Assembly (NCBI GenBank): GCA_016930515.1
Contig: JAFGGO010000061.1
Location: 1 to 64,000 of the forward strand
DNA length: 64,000 nt
Direction: 5' to 3'
Source of the DNA: Promethearchaeota archaeon
Lineage (GTDB): Archaea > Asgardarchaeota > Lokiarchaeia > Sigyniarchaeales > SOKP01
A program made the translations under genes and the position numbers. Under the pieces are notes generated by a model. It saw only the letters and a program-made list of their open reading frames with translations, was not told the origin of the DNA and searched no databases. Shown here in pieces: positions 1 to 8,421 of the stretch; positions within the stretch are counted from its first letter, which is position 1; each line of letters starts with the position of its first letter.

Positions 1-163
1 AAGACTTCCTTCGCTTTCATGAATAGTAATAAACATTTTTTATTATAAAAATCAAATGAGTCTAATGATTTTTAATAAAAAAATAGACCATATTTATTAT
101 TTATGGAGCACATGGACTGAAAATTTTTAAATGAAAAAATGGAAGGAATGAGGGCATGTATGA

Positions 164-1030
164 TTAGTACAAATACCACATCCATTCGATAGCTTCAAAA
201 AAGCTTATTTTATTGCATACATTAAATTGGAAGTAATTTTGGATTATTTTTACTAAGAATCGAAGGTATATTTCGCTAATTTTAATTTTATGTCGTTTTT
301 TAAGATAATCAATAATATAAGAAGGTAAAATTTTCTTGTTCTTCTCTTGATTCTCGATATATTCCATTATTTCACCTGACAACTTGAAAGCCTTGAAAAT
401 TTCGTTTTTTATCTTAATTAGAGCGGCTATGCGATCTTTTTCGGCGTTAAGAAACGAGTGAACGATCGCAGTTTCAACTTCAATGTTCTTAGGATTTAAA
501 AAGTTTGACTTGTCCCTGATGATGGTCTCGTTTTCCAGCACTATACAATCTTTCATTGATTTTTTCTCCTTTCCGTACTTCCACCTTTCAATTATTAATA
601 GCTCGGGTTTGAATGAATTTTTAAAAATGAATTGCACGAAATTATTCAAGTGCTTGGCAAGAATAGCATTATCGTTTAAAAAAACTACTTTTTTCTTATG
701 AAAGCAGCATTTTAAGAGGTAAGCAAGATTTATCGCAAGAAAATTGCTACTAATCAATAAAATATCCAGATCCTTTAATTCTGGCATGTCAATGTGAAGT
801 AATTCTTCGTAAGTTTTAATTTCAGGGAGTTTGAGCTTGAAATCAACTATAAAACAATCGCGAACCTCGTTATTACCGTCAATATAAGCAATAAAGGAAT
901 GATTGCAAATCACTTTTTCGTGGATATCAATTGAAGTCACTCCTTTTTCGTTTCTTGGAAGTTTATCAATTTCTAAATTAATATATCCAACTTGCTTACA
1001 AGAGGGACACCTTATTTGAATACTTGCCAC
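164..1030 (-). CDS. Hypothetical protein with N-terminal zinc-binding site
   Basis: A 288-residue protein of unknown function. CPSC at residues 8-11 and a CNH triplet about 33 residues later could form a small zinc site, followed directly by a HSFIAYID strand. The middle has an alpha/beta-looking hydrophobic stretch (DILLISSNFLA), and the last third is helical and rich in Lys and Ile. No catalytic motif is visible. From memory, Asgard proteomes contain proteins that begin with a similar CPSC...CNHSF module, but I cannot confirm the family. It stands alone; the nearest upstream gene on the same strand starts about 200 bases away. The ATG start places the CPSC motif at the extreme N-terminus, which is sensible. 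Confidence 0.75.
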   Translation of the reverse strand: MASIQIRCPSCKQVGYINLEIDKLPRNEKGVTSIDIHEKVICNHSFIAYIDGNNEVRDCFIVDFKLKLPEIKTYEELLHIDMPELKDLDILLISSNFLAINLAYLLKCCFHKKKVVFLNDNAILAKHLNNFVQFIFKNSFKPELLIIERWKYGKEKKSMKDCIVLENETIIRDKSNFLNPKNIEVETAIVHSFLNAEKDRIAALIKIKNEIFKAFKLSGEIMEYIENQEKNKKILPSYIIDYLKKRHKIKISEIYLRFLVKIIQNYFQFNVCNKISFFEAIEWMWYLY

Positions 1031-1233
1031 GAAGTGAACCTTACTATTTTTCTTTGAAGATCAAGGATTTTTCCATATTACAAGTAAATACATATCCTAA
1101 TAAATCTAGTGGATATTTAACATTTTTGTAAAAGGTGGAGCTTCTAGTAAAATTTAAAATTCAAACCTATTGTTATTATGATTTATCCATTAATGTTAAT
1201 GTTAATAGACTTAATGCTGTAAAAAATTTCTTG

Positions 1234-1632
1234 TTATTGAACTAACCATTCTTTTGCTTCTTCCATGGTGTCAAATGGCTTCGCTCCGACTTTTGAAAAC
1301 TTATTAACCACATTTAATAATATTTTTTTCACCCCTGTGATTCCCAATACGGCTGTTTTTCTAAGAATTTCTTTGGATGCTTTTCCAGCATTGTTAAACG
1401 CATTAACCGTTTCCTTGTTGGCAAAGCTATCCCTAACATCAACGATAACCAGCAAATCTTTCTTGCCTGTTTTTAAGGTCAAACTGACGATTGCATTAAT
1501 CATCGAGGGAAATACGTCTCCTTGAAGGTTCCTATAATCGTCGATGAGAATTTCTTTGCCTTTATGCGTTATCCATTTCATTCGCGACTTCGCTTCTTCT
1601 AAAATTTCGGGTACTATTTCTAAATCAGACAT
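1234..1632 (-). CDS. SpoIIAA/STAS-like domain protein
   Basis: A 132-residue soluble protein whose length and strand pattern fit the SpoIIAA-like (STAS/SEC14-like) fold. There is an N-terminal ITHKGKEILIDDYRN strand-turn, then a central DLLVIVDVRDSF strand. After it come a helix, a second core strand (KTAVLGITGVKKILLN) and a C-terminal helix ending FDTMEEAKEWLV, typical of this family. Such proteins are usually small ligand-binding or regulatory modules; no enzyme motif is present. It appears monocistronic. The family call rests on pattern and is fairly secure; the biological role is unknown. Confidence 0.75.
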   Translation of the reverse strand: MSDLEIVPEILEEAKSRMKWITHKGKEILIDDYRNLQGDVFPSMINAIVSLTLKTGKKDLLVIVDVRDSFANKETVNAFNNAGKASKEILRKTAVLGITGVKKILLNVVNKFSKVGAKPFDTMEEAKEWLVQ

Positions 1633-1876
1633 TCGATTATCATTGCACGCTCTTTAAATGAAAAAATAATATATTGCCCTAATTTAAATATGTGGCTTTA
1701 ATAATATAAAAACAATAGAAGCTTTCCTTCTTGCTTATATATTTACATTGAAGTGTCTGGATAAATTTTGTTCGTACTATTAGGATTACAGGTTATTTAA
1801 AAGCGAATTTTTAAAAATCCGTGTTGTGATTATTCATTTGATCCAATAAAGATTTTTTTTAATTCGAGGTGTATAA

Positions 1877-2098
1877 GAAACGACCGAGAACGAAATAATA
1901 GAGTACGCCCATTGTAAGGTTGAAAAAGAAAAGAAAGAGGACGCTAAAAAGCCTCACATTAAAATCACCTGGGACAATCAATCAAAATCTCCCCAAGTCC
2001 CTCACATTCGAGTCATGTGGGACAACGAAAATCCCGGCAAGGTAAAGATCGAAATCGATGGGGAAGAAAAGGACATAAGCGAAATTCGAAAAGCGTGA
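1877..2098 (+). pseudogene. 5'-truncated coding fragment with a duplicated PHI(K/R)(I/V)xWDN motif
   Basis: One plus-strand frame stays open from the TAA at 1874-1876 to a TGA at 2096-2098 and reads as good protein. It has a charged stretch (VEKEKKEDAKK), then PHIKITWDN and PHIRVMWDN about 17 residues apart. It ends GKVKIEIDGEEKDISEI and a short tail. No ATG, GTG or TTG lies in frame near the beginning; the first in-frame ATG is at 2015, inside the second motif. A decayed copy of the same 3' half lies at 4267-4352. I read it as a gene remnant that lost its 5' end, though a non-canonical start cannot be excluded. I do not recognise the family. Confidence 0.45.
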
Positions 2099-2269
2099 AT
2101 CTTTGCGTTCGTCTTGATTAACAAGGTTTTTTATTAGCTCGTTTCTTATTCGAATAATTAAGAATTGCACTAAAATATCAATATCCATTCTATATATTTG
2201 ATAATAAAGGTATTGCACAATTCACCCACATGCATTTATATACCTTAGTTGATAGGTTATCCTTAAACC

Positions 2270-2279
2270 TTTATATAAA
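2270..2279 (+). promoter_or_regulatory. Probable archaeal TATA box
   Basis: The sequence TTTATATAAA lies about 50 bases upstream of the ATG at 2327 and is preceded by a purine-containing stretch that could act as a BRE. The spacing would put transcription start near 2300, leaving a short leader for the secreted-protein gene. Prediction from sequence only. Confidence 0.35.
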
Positions 2280-2326
2280 ATTCACGAAAGCAGAATCCAG
2301 AATTAATCTTACAAAAGGCGAAAAAC

Positions 2327-2833
2327 ATGATTAAAAGAAATAAAATTATTTTGGGTATTATACTCCTTTCTTCAATTCTCGTACCGAGCGTTTCATTTGG
2401 TATCTACGCATGTGGAAATACACCCGTTCATCGAATTAATAATAGAGGAATTGATCCCGTCGGAGATGTTTCAAATCCTGACATTGATATTGTAGAATAT
2501 CGTTCCCATGGATCTTCAGACGGATCAACAATGATTGTGGAAATTAATGTTCTTGGAAAAATCAATGAAAGTTATTCTTATAGGTTTACAGTAGTTGCCA
2601 AAACTCTTTCAGACACAACAGGCCACATATACAGTTTTTTATTCAATGATGGGGAATGCGATGAAGGTTTTATTACCGAAATAGAAAATTCGACCATTCG
2701 AATGATTTTTCCAATGTCTCGACTTTCCCCCACTGATTATGTGATTGGAATTGAAGTTCTTGCAACCGATATATTCGAACGAGATTTAACCCCCGAAGTG
2801 AGAAACGCTTCGATAGCCCACCTATATTGGTAA
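2327..2833 (+). CDS. Secreted hypothetical protein
   Basis: A 168-residue protein with a clear signal peptide: MIKRNK, then a hydrophobic core (IILGIILLSSILVPSVSF) and a probable cleavage site near residue 25. The mature part starts with a Cys-containing segment (YACGNTP), contains DPVGDVSNPDIDIVEY, and is strand-rich, as expected for an extracellular beta-sandwich. A DPxGDxxxPxxDI segment is often seen in exported archaeal domains of unknown function. A TATA-like element precedes it. It probably acts at or outside the membrane; no catalytic motif is visible and no partner is evident. Confidence 0.7.
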   Translation: MIKRNKIILGIILLSSILVPSVSFGIYACGNTPVHRINNRGIDPVGDVSNPDIDIVEYRSHGSSDGSTMIVEINVLGKINESYSYRFTVVAKTLSDTTGHIYSFLFNDGECDEGFITEIENSTIRMIFPMSRLSPTDYVIGIEVLATDIFERDLTPEVRNASIAHLYW

Positions 2834-2881
2834 GATATATTGAATGTAGGGTTCAGTATTTCTTCCGATTAATAAAAATCC

Positions 2882-4051
2882 CTATTTTTTTAACTCTAAT
2901 ATACAGTTAATTAAAAAGATTGCAATGCAGATCACGCCAAAAACGAAAAAGGGAAATACCAAAGATATTTCTGCAAATAATCCCGCTATTAGCGGAGACA
3001 ACGAGCTACCCAAACCTATGGCGCTTTCGAATAATCCTGCTTTTGCGCCTTTTGCTTCTTTTTCGCTGTGGAGGAGCAACTCTAATGCGGATTTATAAAT
3101 CAAACCAGAGAAAATCCCCAAGAAAAGAAGCATCACTAATAGGAGATAAATATTCGTAATAATAATTAAAGAGAATAAAGAGAACGCAATACCTAGATAA
3201 GATAAATTAATGCGATTGAATTTACTTTCAATAATCCTACTCGCTATGAAATATGCCGTCCTTCCAAAGCCGTAAGCAAAAAGTAAAAGACCAATAATGG
3301 GCCCAAATAGTCCTAACCCATCAGGTCTTTTTGCGTAATCTGCGTAATATATTAAAATGAGCCTACCTATCATCGCATATACGAACATTCCAAACAAAAT
3401 TCTTACTAGGAATGTATTATAATTCTTTTTTGAATCTGATTGCGGAGATAAACTCTCCTTAGACTCGAGAATGTGGTTTTCCTCGATTTTCGTGCGCTTT
3501 GAATTGATAAATAAAGCTACAAAACTAAAACCAACGATGAAAAAAAGGAATATGATAAAAAATGCTATTTTAACATCGAGTTCGGAAAATATCCCTGCTA
3601 AAAATGGACCTATCATGAACCCAATGCTCCAATATAGGCAAAAATTCGAGATTGCTTTCTGATGGTTCTTCTTTGTTGAACTCGTGTGTTCTGAAATGTG
3701 TGCTTCGATTGAAGGCCAGAAAAATCCGTTCGCACAACCCAATAAAATTTGACCGAAAATTAAATGAGCGATATTTGAGGCAATTACCAAGTAATACAGC
3801 GAAATTGCTACTTGGCACGATGTTGCAATCATTAGAGAATACTTTCGGGGTAATTTATCGCCTAACCTTCCAAATAAAGCAGCCGTGATGACATATGTAG
3901 AACCATATGCTGCCCCAATCAATCCAGTTTGCAACGGCGAGGCACCTAATATCACTCCGTATAGCACGCTTAATACTTGCAGCAAGGATAATCCGAGGTC
4001 CCCTATGAATGCAAGAGGAAATACGAATAATAACGAAGCTGATTTCTTCAT
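2882..4051 (-). CDS. Major facilitator superfamily transporter
   Basis: A 389-residue polytopic membrane protein with about twelve hydrophobic segments in two halves. The conserved MFS loop between segments 2 and 3 is visible as GRLGDKLPRKYSLM near residue 60, the classical G-x3-D-x2-GR-R/K pattern. The loop between the halves (FINSKRTKIEENHILESKE) is long and charged, as in typical 6+6 transporters. The sequence resembles drug or metabolite exporters, but the substrate cannot be read from it. It is convergent with the secreted-protein gene and has a remnant-containing gap upstream. Confidence 0.85.
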   Translation of the reverse strand: MKKSASLLFVFPLAFIGDLGLSLLQVLSVLYGVILGASPLQTGLIGAAYGSTYVITAALFGRLGDKLPRKYSLMIATSCQVAISLYYLVIASNIAHLIFGQILLGCANGFFWPSIEAHISEHTSSTKKNHQKAISNFCLYWSIGFMIGPFLAGIFSELDVKIAFFIIFLFFIVGFSFVALFINSKRTKIEENHILESKESLSPQSDSKKNYNTFLVRILFGMFVYAMIGRLILIYYADYAKRPDGLGLFGPIIGLLLFAYGFGRTAYFIASRIIESKFNRINLSYLGIAFSLFSLIIITNIYLLLVMLLFLGIFSGLIYKSALELLLHSEKEAKGAKAGLFESAIGLGSSLSPLIAGLFAEISLVFPFFVFGVICIAIFLINCILELKK

Positions 4052-4180
4052 TTAATACCATCAAATCTCTGATAAATTGCTACGACAGAAATAAATGATA
4101 AAATCAAGCATTTGAATAATAGTTTATGACAATAAGATATTAAATAATAGACCTCCTAAAGTAATATATTTCTTTTTTAA

Positions 4181-4243
4181 TGACTATTTAGGAGGATCTC
4201 TATGTATTCGAGTTCAGACATCCACTTGATCGACGGATCGTAA
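4181..4243 (-). pseudogene. Relic of the 3' end of an OB-fold-like gene (copy of 5016-5264)
   Basis: The minus strand here reads YDPSIKWMSELEYIE, nearly identical to YDPSIKWVSEIEHID near the C-terminus of the protein at 5016-5264. No preceding reading frame for the rest of that protein is found. It is a short duplicated or left-over 3' fragment about 0.8 kb from the intact copy. Confidence 0.6.
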
Positions 4244-4266
4244 TCCCCTCAAATCCCCCCATTAGA

Positions 4267-4352
4267 GTAGTTTGTCACAATGAGAATTCTTAAAGGGTAA
4301 AAATCGAAATCGACGAGCAAATAAAGATATCAGCGAAATTTGGAATAAATGA
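4267..4352 (+). pseudogene. Decayed copy of the DISEI-tail fragment at 1877-2098
   Basis: Read on the plus strand, the frame gives IRVVCHNENS, a stop codon, then RVKIEIDEQ. After a shift of frame it gives KDISEIWNK and a TGA. This lines up with IRVMWDNENPGKVKIEIDGEEKDISEIRKA at 2006-2098. The stop and frameshift show it is not functional. It sits directly beside the OB-fold relic at 4181-4243, so two unrelated gene remnants are adjacent. Confidence 0.55.
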
Positions 4353-4415
4353 GTTAAAAGCCTCTCCCGGGGTTAGCTCAAGCAATTGTAATGTATAATT
4401 TTTGCCCGTACTCCT

Positions 4416-4850
4416 TTATTCTTTATTCAAAACAAAAAGACTGGTAGATCCTTTTGCAACAAGCTGTTTTTTTTCGTTTAATATTTTCCCGGACATGTAC
4501 ACTAAACTATTGCCTTTATTTACTATTTTGGCAATAAATCTTACCTTTTCACCAATAAGCGCTTTTCCAATAAAGTCAATATTCATGCTCGTTGTAATGG
4601 CTGAGACTTTATCTCCTGGATGGTTGGCTAATATACCAAGAACATCGCATAACATCGCAGCTCGAATACTACCGTGAAGAATTCCAAGTGGATCAGCCAT
4701 TTCCGGTCGGACCTCAAATTCGCATTCCATGATGTTATTATCTACGAAAATTAATTTCGGATTAAGCCATTGCGTTACTGAGTTCATGATATTGCTTTCC
4801 ACCGATGATAAATACTTGCCTTCAAGAGCTTTTAGTTCAATTATATCCAT
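4416..4850 (-). CDS. Hotdog-fold (PaaI-like) acyl-CoA thioesterase
   Basis: A 144-residue protein with the single-hotdog layout: an N-terminal helix, then RPEMADPLGILHGSIRAAMLCDVLG. This matches the PaaI/YdiI signature, in which the HG pair and the following helix line the active site and usually G-x-x-HGG is seen. Here it is LHGSIRAAM, with Ser in place of the second Gly. After it come strands SAITTSMNIDFIGKALIGEKVRFIAKIV and a closing strand. The family hydrolyses aromatic or aliphatic acyl-CoA thioesters in the cytosol. It appears monocistronic. Family confident, substrate unknown. Confidence 0.8.
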   Translation of the reverse strand: MDIIELKALEGKYLSSVESNIMNSVTQWLNPKLIFVDNNIMECEFEVRPEMADPLGILHGSIRAAMLCDVLGILANHPGDKVSAITTSMNIDFIGKALIGEKVRFIAKIVNKGNSLVYMSGKILNEKKQLVAKGSTSLFVLNKE

Positions 4851-5015
4851 ATTTCTCGTTATTTACATTATTTAATGCGGATGACCGCGTTTTGTGTGAT
4901 ATTTTTTTAGAGATAGTTGAGAAAATAATGTAAGTGAATAATATTTTACGACACACGGAAATAAAGACAATAGTGAATAGGCGTGTATTTATATCCTTGT
5001 ACGAAGCACTTTTAG

Positions 5016-5264
5016 TTATTTCTTAGGGGGATCTATGTGTTCGATTTCAGAGACCCACTTTATGGAGGGATCGTAAAGATCGTTTTCAGGAGGAATCAAG
5101 CGTCCTTTCACGCGAATCCATTGCCCAACTCTTGGAAGAAAGCCATACTGATTGATTTTTGAAGCATTCACTAGTACAGAATAATAATCGTTTCCAGAAA
5201 GCACGCGCAAGGATAAATAACCGTAGGTATAGCTTCGCGTCATCCTTTTTTCACCATGTCTCAC
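5016..5264 (-). CDS. Small OB-fold-like protein, start uncertain
   Basis: From the GTG at 5264 this is 82 residues. Strand-rich sequence (YTYGYLSLRVLSGNDYYSVLVNASKI, then VGQWIRVKGRLIPP) suggests an OB-fold nucleic-acid-binding module. The frame stays open for about 14 more codons upstream and reads GDISIKGKIVEV, which would supply the expected first OB strand, but it contains no ATG, GTG or TTG. Either an unusual start is used or the gene has lost its 5' end. A decayed copy of its 3' end lies at 4181-4243. OB assignment is inferred from strand pattern only. Confidence 0.5.
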   Translation of the reverse strand: MRHGEKRMTRSYTYGYLSLRVLSGNDYYSVLVNASKINQYGFLPRVGQWIRVKGRLIPPENDLYDPSIKWVSEIEHIDPPKK

Positions 5265-5328
5265 TTCGACGATCTTACCTTTAATCGATATATCTCCTGG
5301 GTTTATCTATATAGCATCTTCTTAGCAT

Positions 5329-6330
5329 TTATTGATAACTTTTTAAATCTAATAATTCTTGAAAATTAGAATAAGTCCATTTTATCTTAACTTCCTCAAA
5401 TTCACTTTCTAAAACATCGATAACACTAATATCGACCAAAAAAAGAATATTCTTTTTATTCACTATTCCAAGAATAGTAAGGATTTGTGTAAATATTTTT
5501 ATGATACCTTTTTTTCTTTGTTGACCAAAATACAATTTTATACAGGAATATGGTTTTAAATTTCCATCTTTATTGTCGTCTGAAAAGGTTAGGATCTTCA
5601 CATTATTTTTGGTTTTTATTAAATCATCATATTTTTTAAAAACAAGTCCATCTTTAGTGAGTAAACGAAAGTTAAAATATTTTTTAACAATATTTTTTAC
5701 CCGTGCATCGTCAAAGTTATTTATTCCTTTTAAAAAAGTCTCGCGAACATTTTTTACGATTTCGTTTGTTTTAACATTTTTCTCGTTTAAAAACTCAATA
5801 TAGGCATCCAAACAATTTGGTAAGTTCTGTGTAATATGTTGTCTTAAAATTTGAATTTGAGTTCTCCATTTCTCATTGAATTGAATATTGCTTCTTGAAA
5901 GATCTAAATCGATTGAATTTCTTAGAAAATTTAGGTCGTATTTTATCAAACGGTTAGAAAACTCTGAATTATCTTCCAAATAGTGTATTTGATCAGAAAC
6001 AAGTATTCCACCATAAGAGATTCTTTCACTAGGCCCTAAAGGAAATGATCTTCTTTCTCCGGGGACGATACTTACCACGCCTTCCATTCCAGCTTCCTTG
6101 ATCTCAAAGTTAGAGTAAAATTCTTCAAAAGATTCGGGAAGAACGAAAAATTTTTCCCCATTGACTTTTGAAGATCCCTTATTAGAAATAAAGGTTACAG
6201 GTATTTCAATGTGAGCGAGATATTTTCTCAGTAAATTTCCAAGTATAATCCATACATCAAGGACGCTGCCGTATTCGATTACTTGCGTTCGAATGATTTC
6301 TTTGGAGGATATCGCCCAATTATAAAAAAT
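5329..6330 (-). pseudogene. 5'-truncated HSP90/HtpG-like (GHKL-family) protein
   Basis: The minus frame from about 6330 down to 5329 codes for about 333 residues. Its middle, SERISYGGILVSD then YDLNFLRNSIDLDLSRSNIQFNEKWR, resembles the segment of HSP90/HtpG-like proteins after the ATPase domain, where LDLSR/LNVSR is the hallmark. The N-terminal GHKL ATPase domain, with its N, D-x-G-x-G and G-x-x-G motifs, is absent. Upstream of about 6320 the sequence switches to the divergent LRR gene, although the minus frame remains open to 6450 by chance. I therefore read this as a gene truncated at a rearrangement junction. The HSP90-like call is moderate; a related HSP70/GHKL-associated wHTH protein is an alternative. 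Confidence 0.5.
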
Positions 6331-8262
6331 TGCCACATTTACAAAGTTAAGTTTAAACAAGCACCGAAATTGAAAGACCTGTTCTGGACCTTGGAACACC
6401 TCGAAACCCTGGATCTCGAGAACAACTCGATCGAATTCAAGGAAAACCACACTATCAAGGAATTAAACATAACTTGTACCATAACATCCAAGGATCGAGT
6501 GCGGTTAAATCTTCACGAATCCGTACACTTGCTTAAAAACTTAAAAAATCTTAGTATAAACGGTTTCCACGAAATTAACTTTCCCGAATCGCTTATAGAC
6601 CTAAAAAACCTGAAAAAGATCGTCATTTATTCGAAAGACTTGATGAACTTGCCTGAAGTCTTGTTTAAATTGACTCAATTTCATAACATAATCATTGACA
6701 GCAGAATGAGCGATGCTGAAAAAAATAAAATCGAAGAAAATTACGATTACAATAATCCACACATTATCGTAAAGTGTTCTGCTAACACGATATTAGAAGG
6801 ACTCGAACTTCCCTCGCACATCTCAAATTTCACGTTCGTTGCGAAAAACCTCCCTCAAGAAATGATCTTTCGATCTAAAGTGAAAAAATTAGTAATCATC
6901 GAAGTTAATAATGCTAGCTATTCGTTCCTAAACGGAGATCTATACACGGAAGAATTAGGTGCTGGAAACTACTTTCTAAAAAGCAACGACATGACATTTT
7001 TTCCAACCTTTACAGTCGATCCTCAAGAAATCGAGAATTTAATCATTCAAAACAGGAGGATAAATCAAATTCCAGAGTGGATATTTCAATCTCCTCACAT
7101 AAAACAATTATTAATATCCCAATACCAATTAAATTTTAATCGAGATTTCCAATCAATCGAAAAAGGCAGGTTCGAGATTTCAATCAACGATGGTTCCCGC
7201 TTGAACGCTAAAAATATTACGGCTCAAGTCGTTCAAGCAAGATTAGAATTACCTTCCATAAGAAATGTTCCCGAATTTGTGTGTCAAATCAAGAATATCC
7301 AGCATCTTATAATAACTTCAAGAAATCTCGACGATTTTGTAGGGTCATTCGGGAAAAACCACGCGAACCGCATTGAAATAAAATCCTATCACCAATTTGC
7401 ACTTACCAATGCTCTCAATTCCTATACTGAACTAACGCACTTGCAGCTTGACGGTTTAAATTTTGGATCTTTTCCTGCTGATCTCAAATTTCCAAGACTC
7501 AAGTTAGCTAGGCTCACGGAGAATTCTAATTTAAACCGACTTCCCCATTTTATCGCTCACACATCTCTAAAGATCGTTCACATCTATAAAAACATCGACC
7601 AATCTTATATTACCGACTTCTGGAACAACAATGATGATAATCGACTTGAAGTATTACCCTCTGTTCCAAGATTTTTTTTCGTTAACAACAACAATTTTAC
7701 CCACTTGATCGTATCCGGCTATAGAATGGAAATAGACACGACTGATTTCGACTTAAAATCCATAAAACACATGAGATTTGAAGATTTACCCGAATTGAAC
7801 AAGTACTTCCAATATTTCTCCAACGCAGATCTCATCGAAATTAACATCGCAAATGTAAGAAGCGTGCCCGACTGGATATTAAATTTTATAAACATTAAAA
7901 AAATCTTGTTAACCACTGAAGAAGTGCCATTTCAAGAAGAATTTTTCAACTCTGATGTAAAAAACACGCTCAAGCTTAAAATCCACAACGAATTTGATTT
8001 TGAATCCCTATCGAACTTGTCCGCTTATTCACACGCTTGTTTCGTCATTCACGACATTAATTTCTTGTCCAATAACCACATAATCTTGATAAACAATTCG
8101 AAACCAGTTCGAATTTTAAAAACGACCGATCCCGAGCGTTTCTGTAATAAATATCTTGGAATGCCCGATCCAGGCTACAGGTTGATTGTTTTCAACACTG
8201 AATGCGTATTACCTGGCGATTTTAATTCCTTTGTACGCTCAGAATCCGACACTTTCTCTTGA
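6283..8262 (+). CDS. Leucine-rich-repeat protein, probably 5'-truncated
   Basis: Up to 659 residues from the ATG at 6283, but LRR-like sequence only begins near 6345 (KLKDLFWTLEHLETLDLENNSIEF). The first 20 or so codons are the antisense of the neighbouring truncated gene. Degenerate leucine-rich repeats recur through the protein (LKNLSINGF, LKKIVIYSKDLMNLPEVL, LIIQNRRINQIPEWIF, LDGLNFGSFPADL). Repeats starting inside a first unit, with no capping domain, suggest loss of the original 5' end. Asgard LRR proteins are often large and cytosolic; function is protein binding of unknown target. Codon use is richer in C-ending codons than in the AT-rich neighbours. Confidence 0.65.
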   Translation: MRSNDFFGGYRPIIKNCHIYKVKFKQAPKLKDLFWTLEHLETLDLENNSIEFKENHTIKELNITCTITSKDRVRLNLHESVHLLKNLKNLSINGFHEINFPESLIDLKNLKKIVIYSKDLMNLPEVLFKLTQFHNIIIDSRMSDAEKNKIEENYDYNNPHIIVKCSANTILEGLELPSHISNFTFVAKNLPQEMIFRSKVKKLVIIEVNNASYSFLNGDLYTEELGAGNYFLKSNDMTFFPTFTVDPQEIENLIIQNRRINQIPEWIFQSPHIKQLLISQYQLNFNRDFQSIEKGRFEISINDGSRLNAKNITAQVVQARLELPSIRNVPEFVCQIKNIQHLIITSRNLDDFVGSFGKNHANRIEIKSYHQFALTNALNSYTELTHLQLDGLNFGSFPADLKFPRLKLARLTENSNLNRLPHFIAHTSLKIVHIYKNIDQSYITDFWNNNDDNRLEVLPSVPRFFFVNNNNFTHLIVSGYRMEIDTTDFDLKSIKHMRFEDLPELNKYFQYFSNADLIEINIANVRSVPDWILNFINIKKILLTTEEVPFQEEFFNSDVKNTLKLKIHNEFDFESLSNLSAYSHACFVIHDINFLSNNHIILINNSKPVRILKTTDPERFCNKYLGMPDPGYRLIVFNTECVLPGDFNSFVRSESDTFS

Positions 8263-8302
8263 GCGTTTATTCCCTGACACCTGACCTCGATCCGACCTTG
8301 GT

Positions 8303-8328
8303 GCGCTTCATATCCACGACTTCGAGAA
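8303..8328. repeat. Direct repeat copy 1 (3' end of an ibrB-like gene)
   Basis: 26 bases that match 9447-9472 at 24 positions. On the minus strand this copy encodes FSKSWI followed by TGA, exactly the end of the ParB-like protein at 9452-10087, preceded by NPK instead of NRD. It is the stub of a second copy of that gene, with the secreted-protein gene lying between the two copies. Confidence 0.65.
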
Positions 8329-8421
8329 TTTTGGATTAGAAAGGATTTAACATCGAAATAATTAGGGAAATAGCGAGTTTAATGAACAAAAAAAAAGAAA
8401 TTAAGTATATTTTAAAATCCT

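Noticed and set aside
1982..2218. Minus-strand open frame of 78 codons
   Set aside because: Antisense to the better-reading PHI-WDN fragment; its own sequence has no family look and no ribosome site.
6330..6450. Upstream extension of the HSP90-like frame
   Set aside because: Overlaps the coherent LRR sequence on the other strand; its amino acids do not continue the family.
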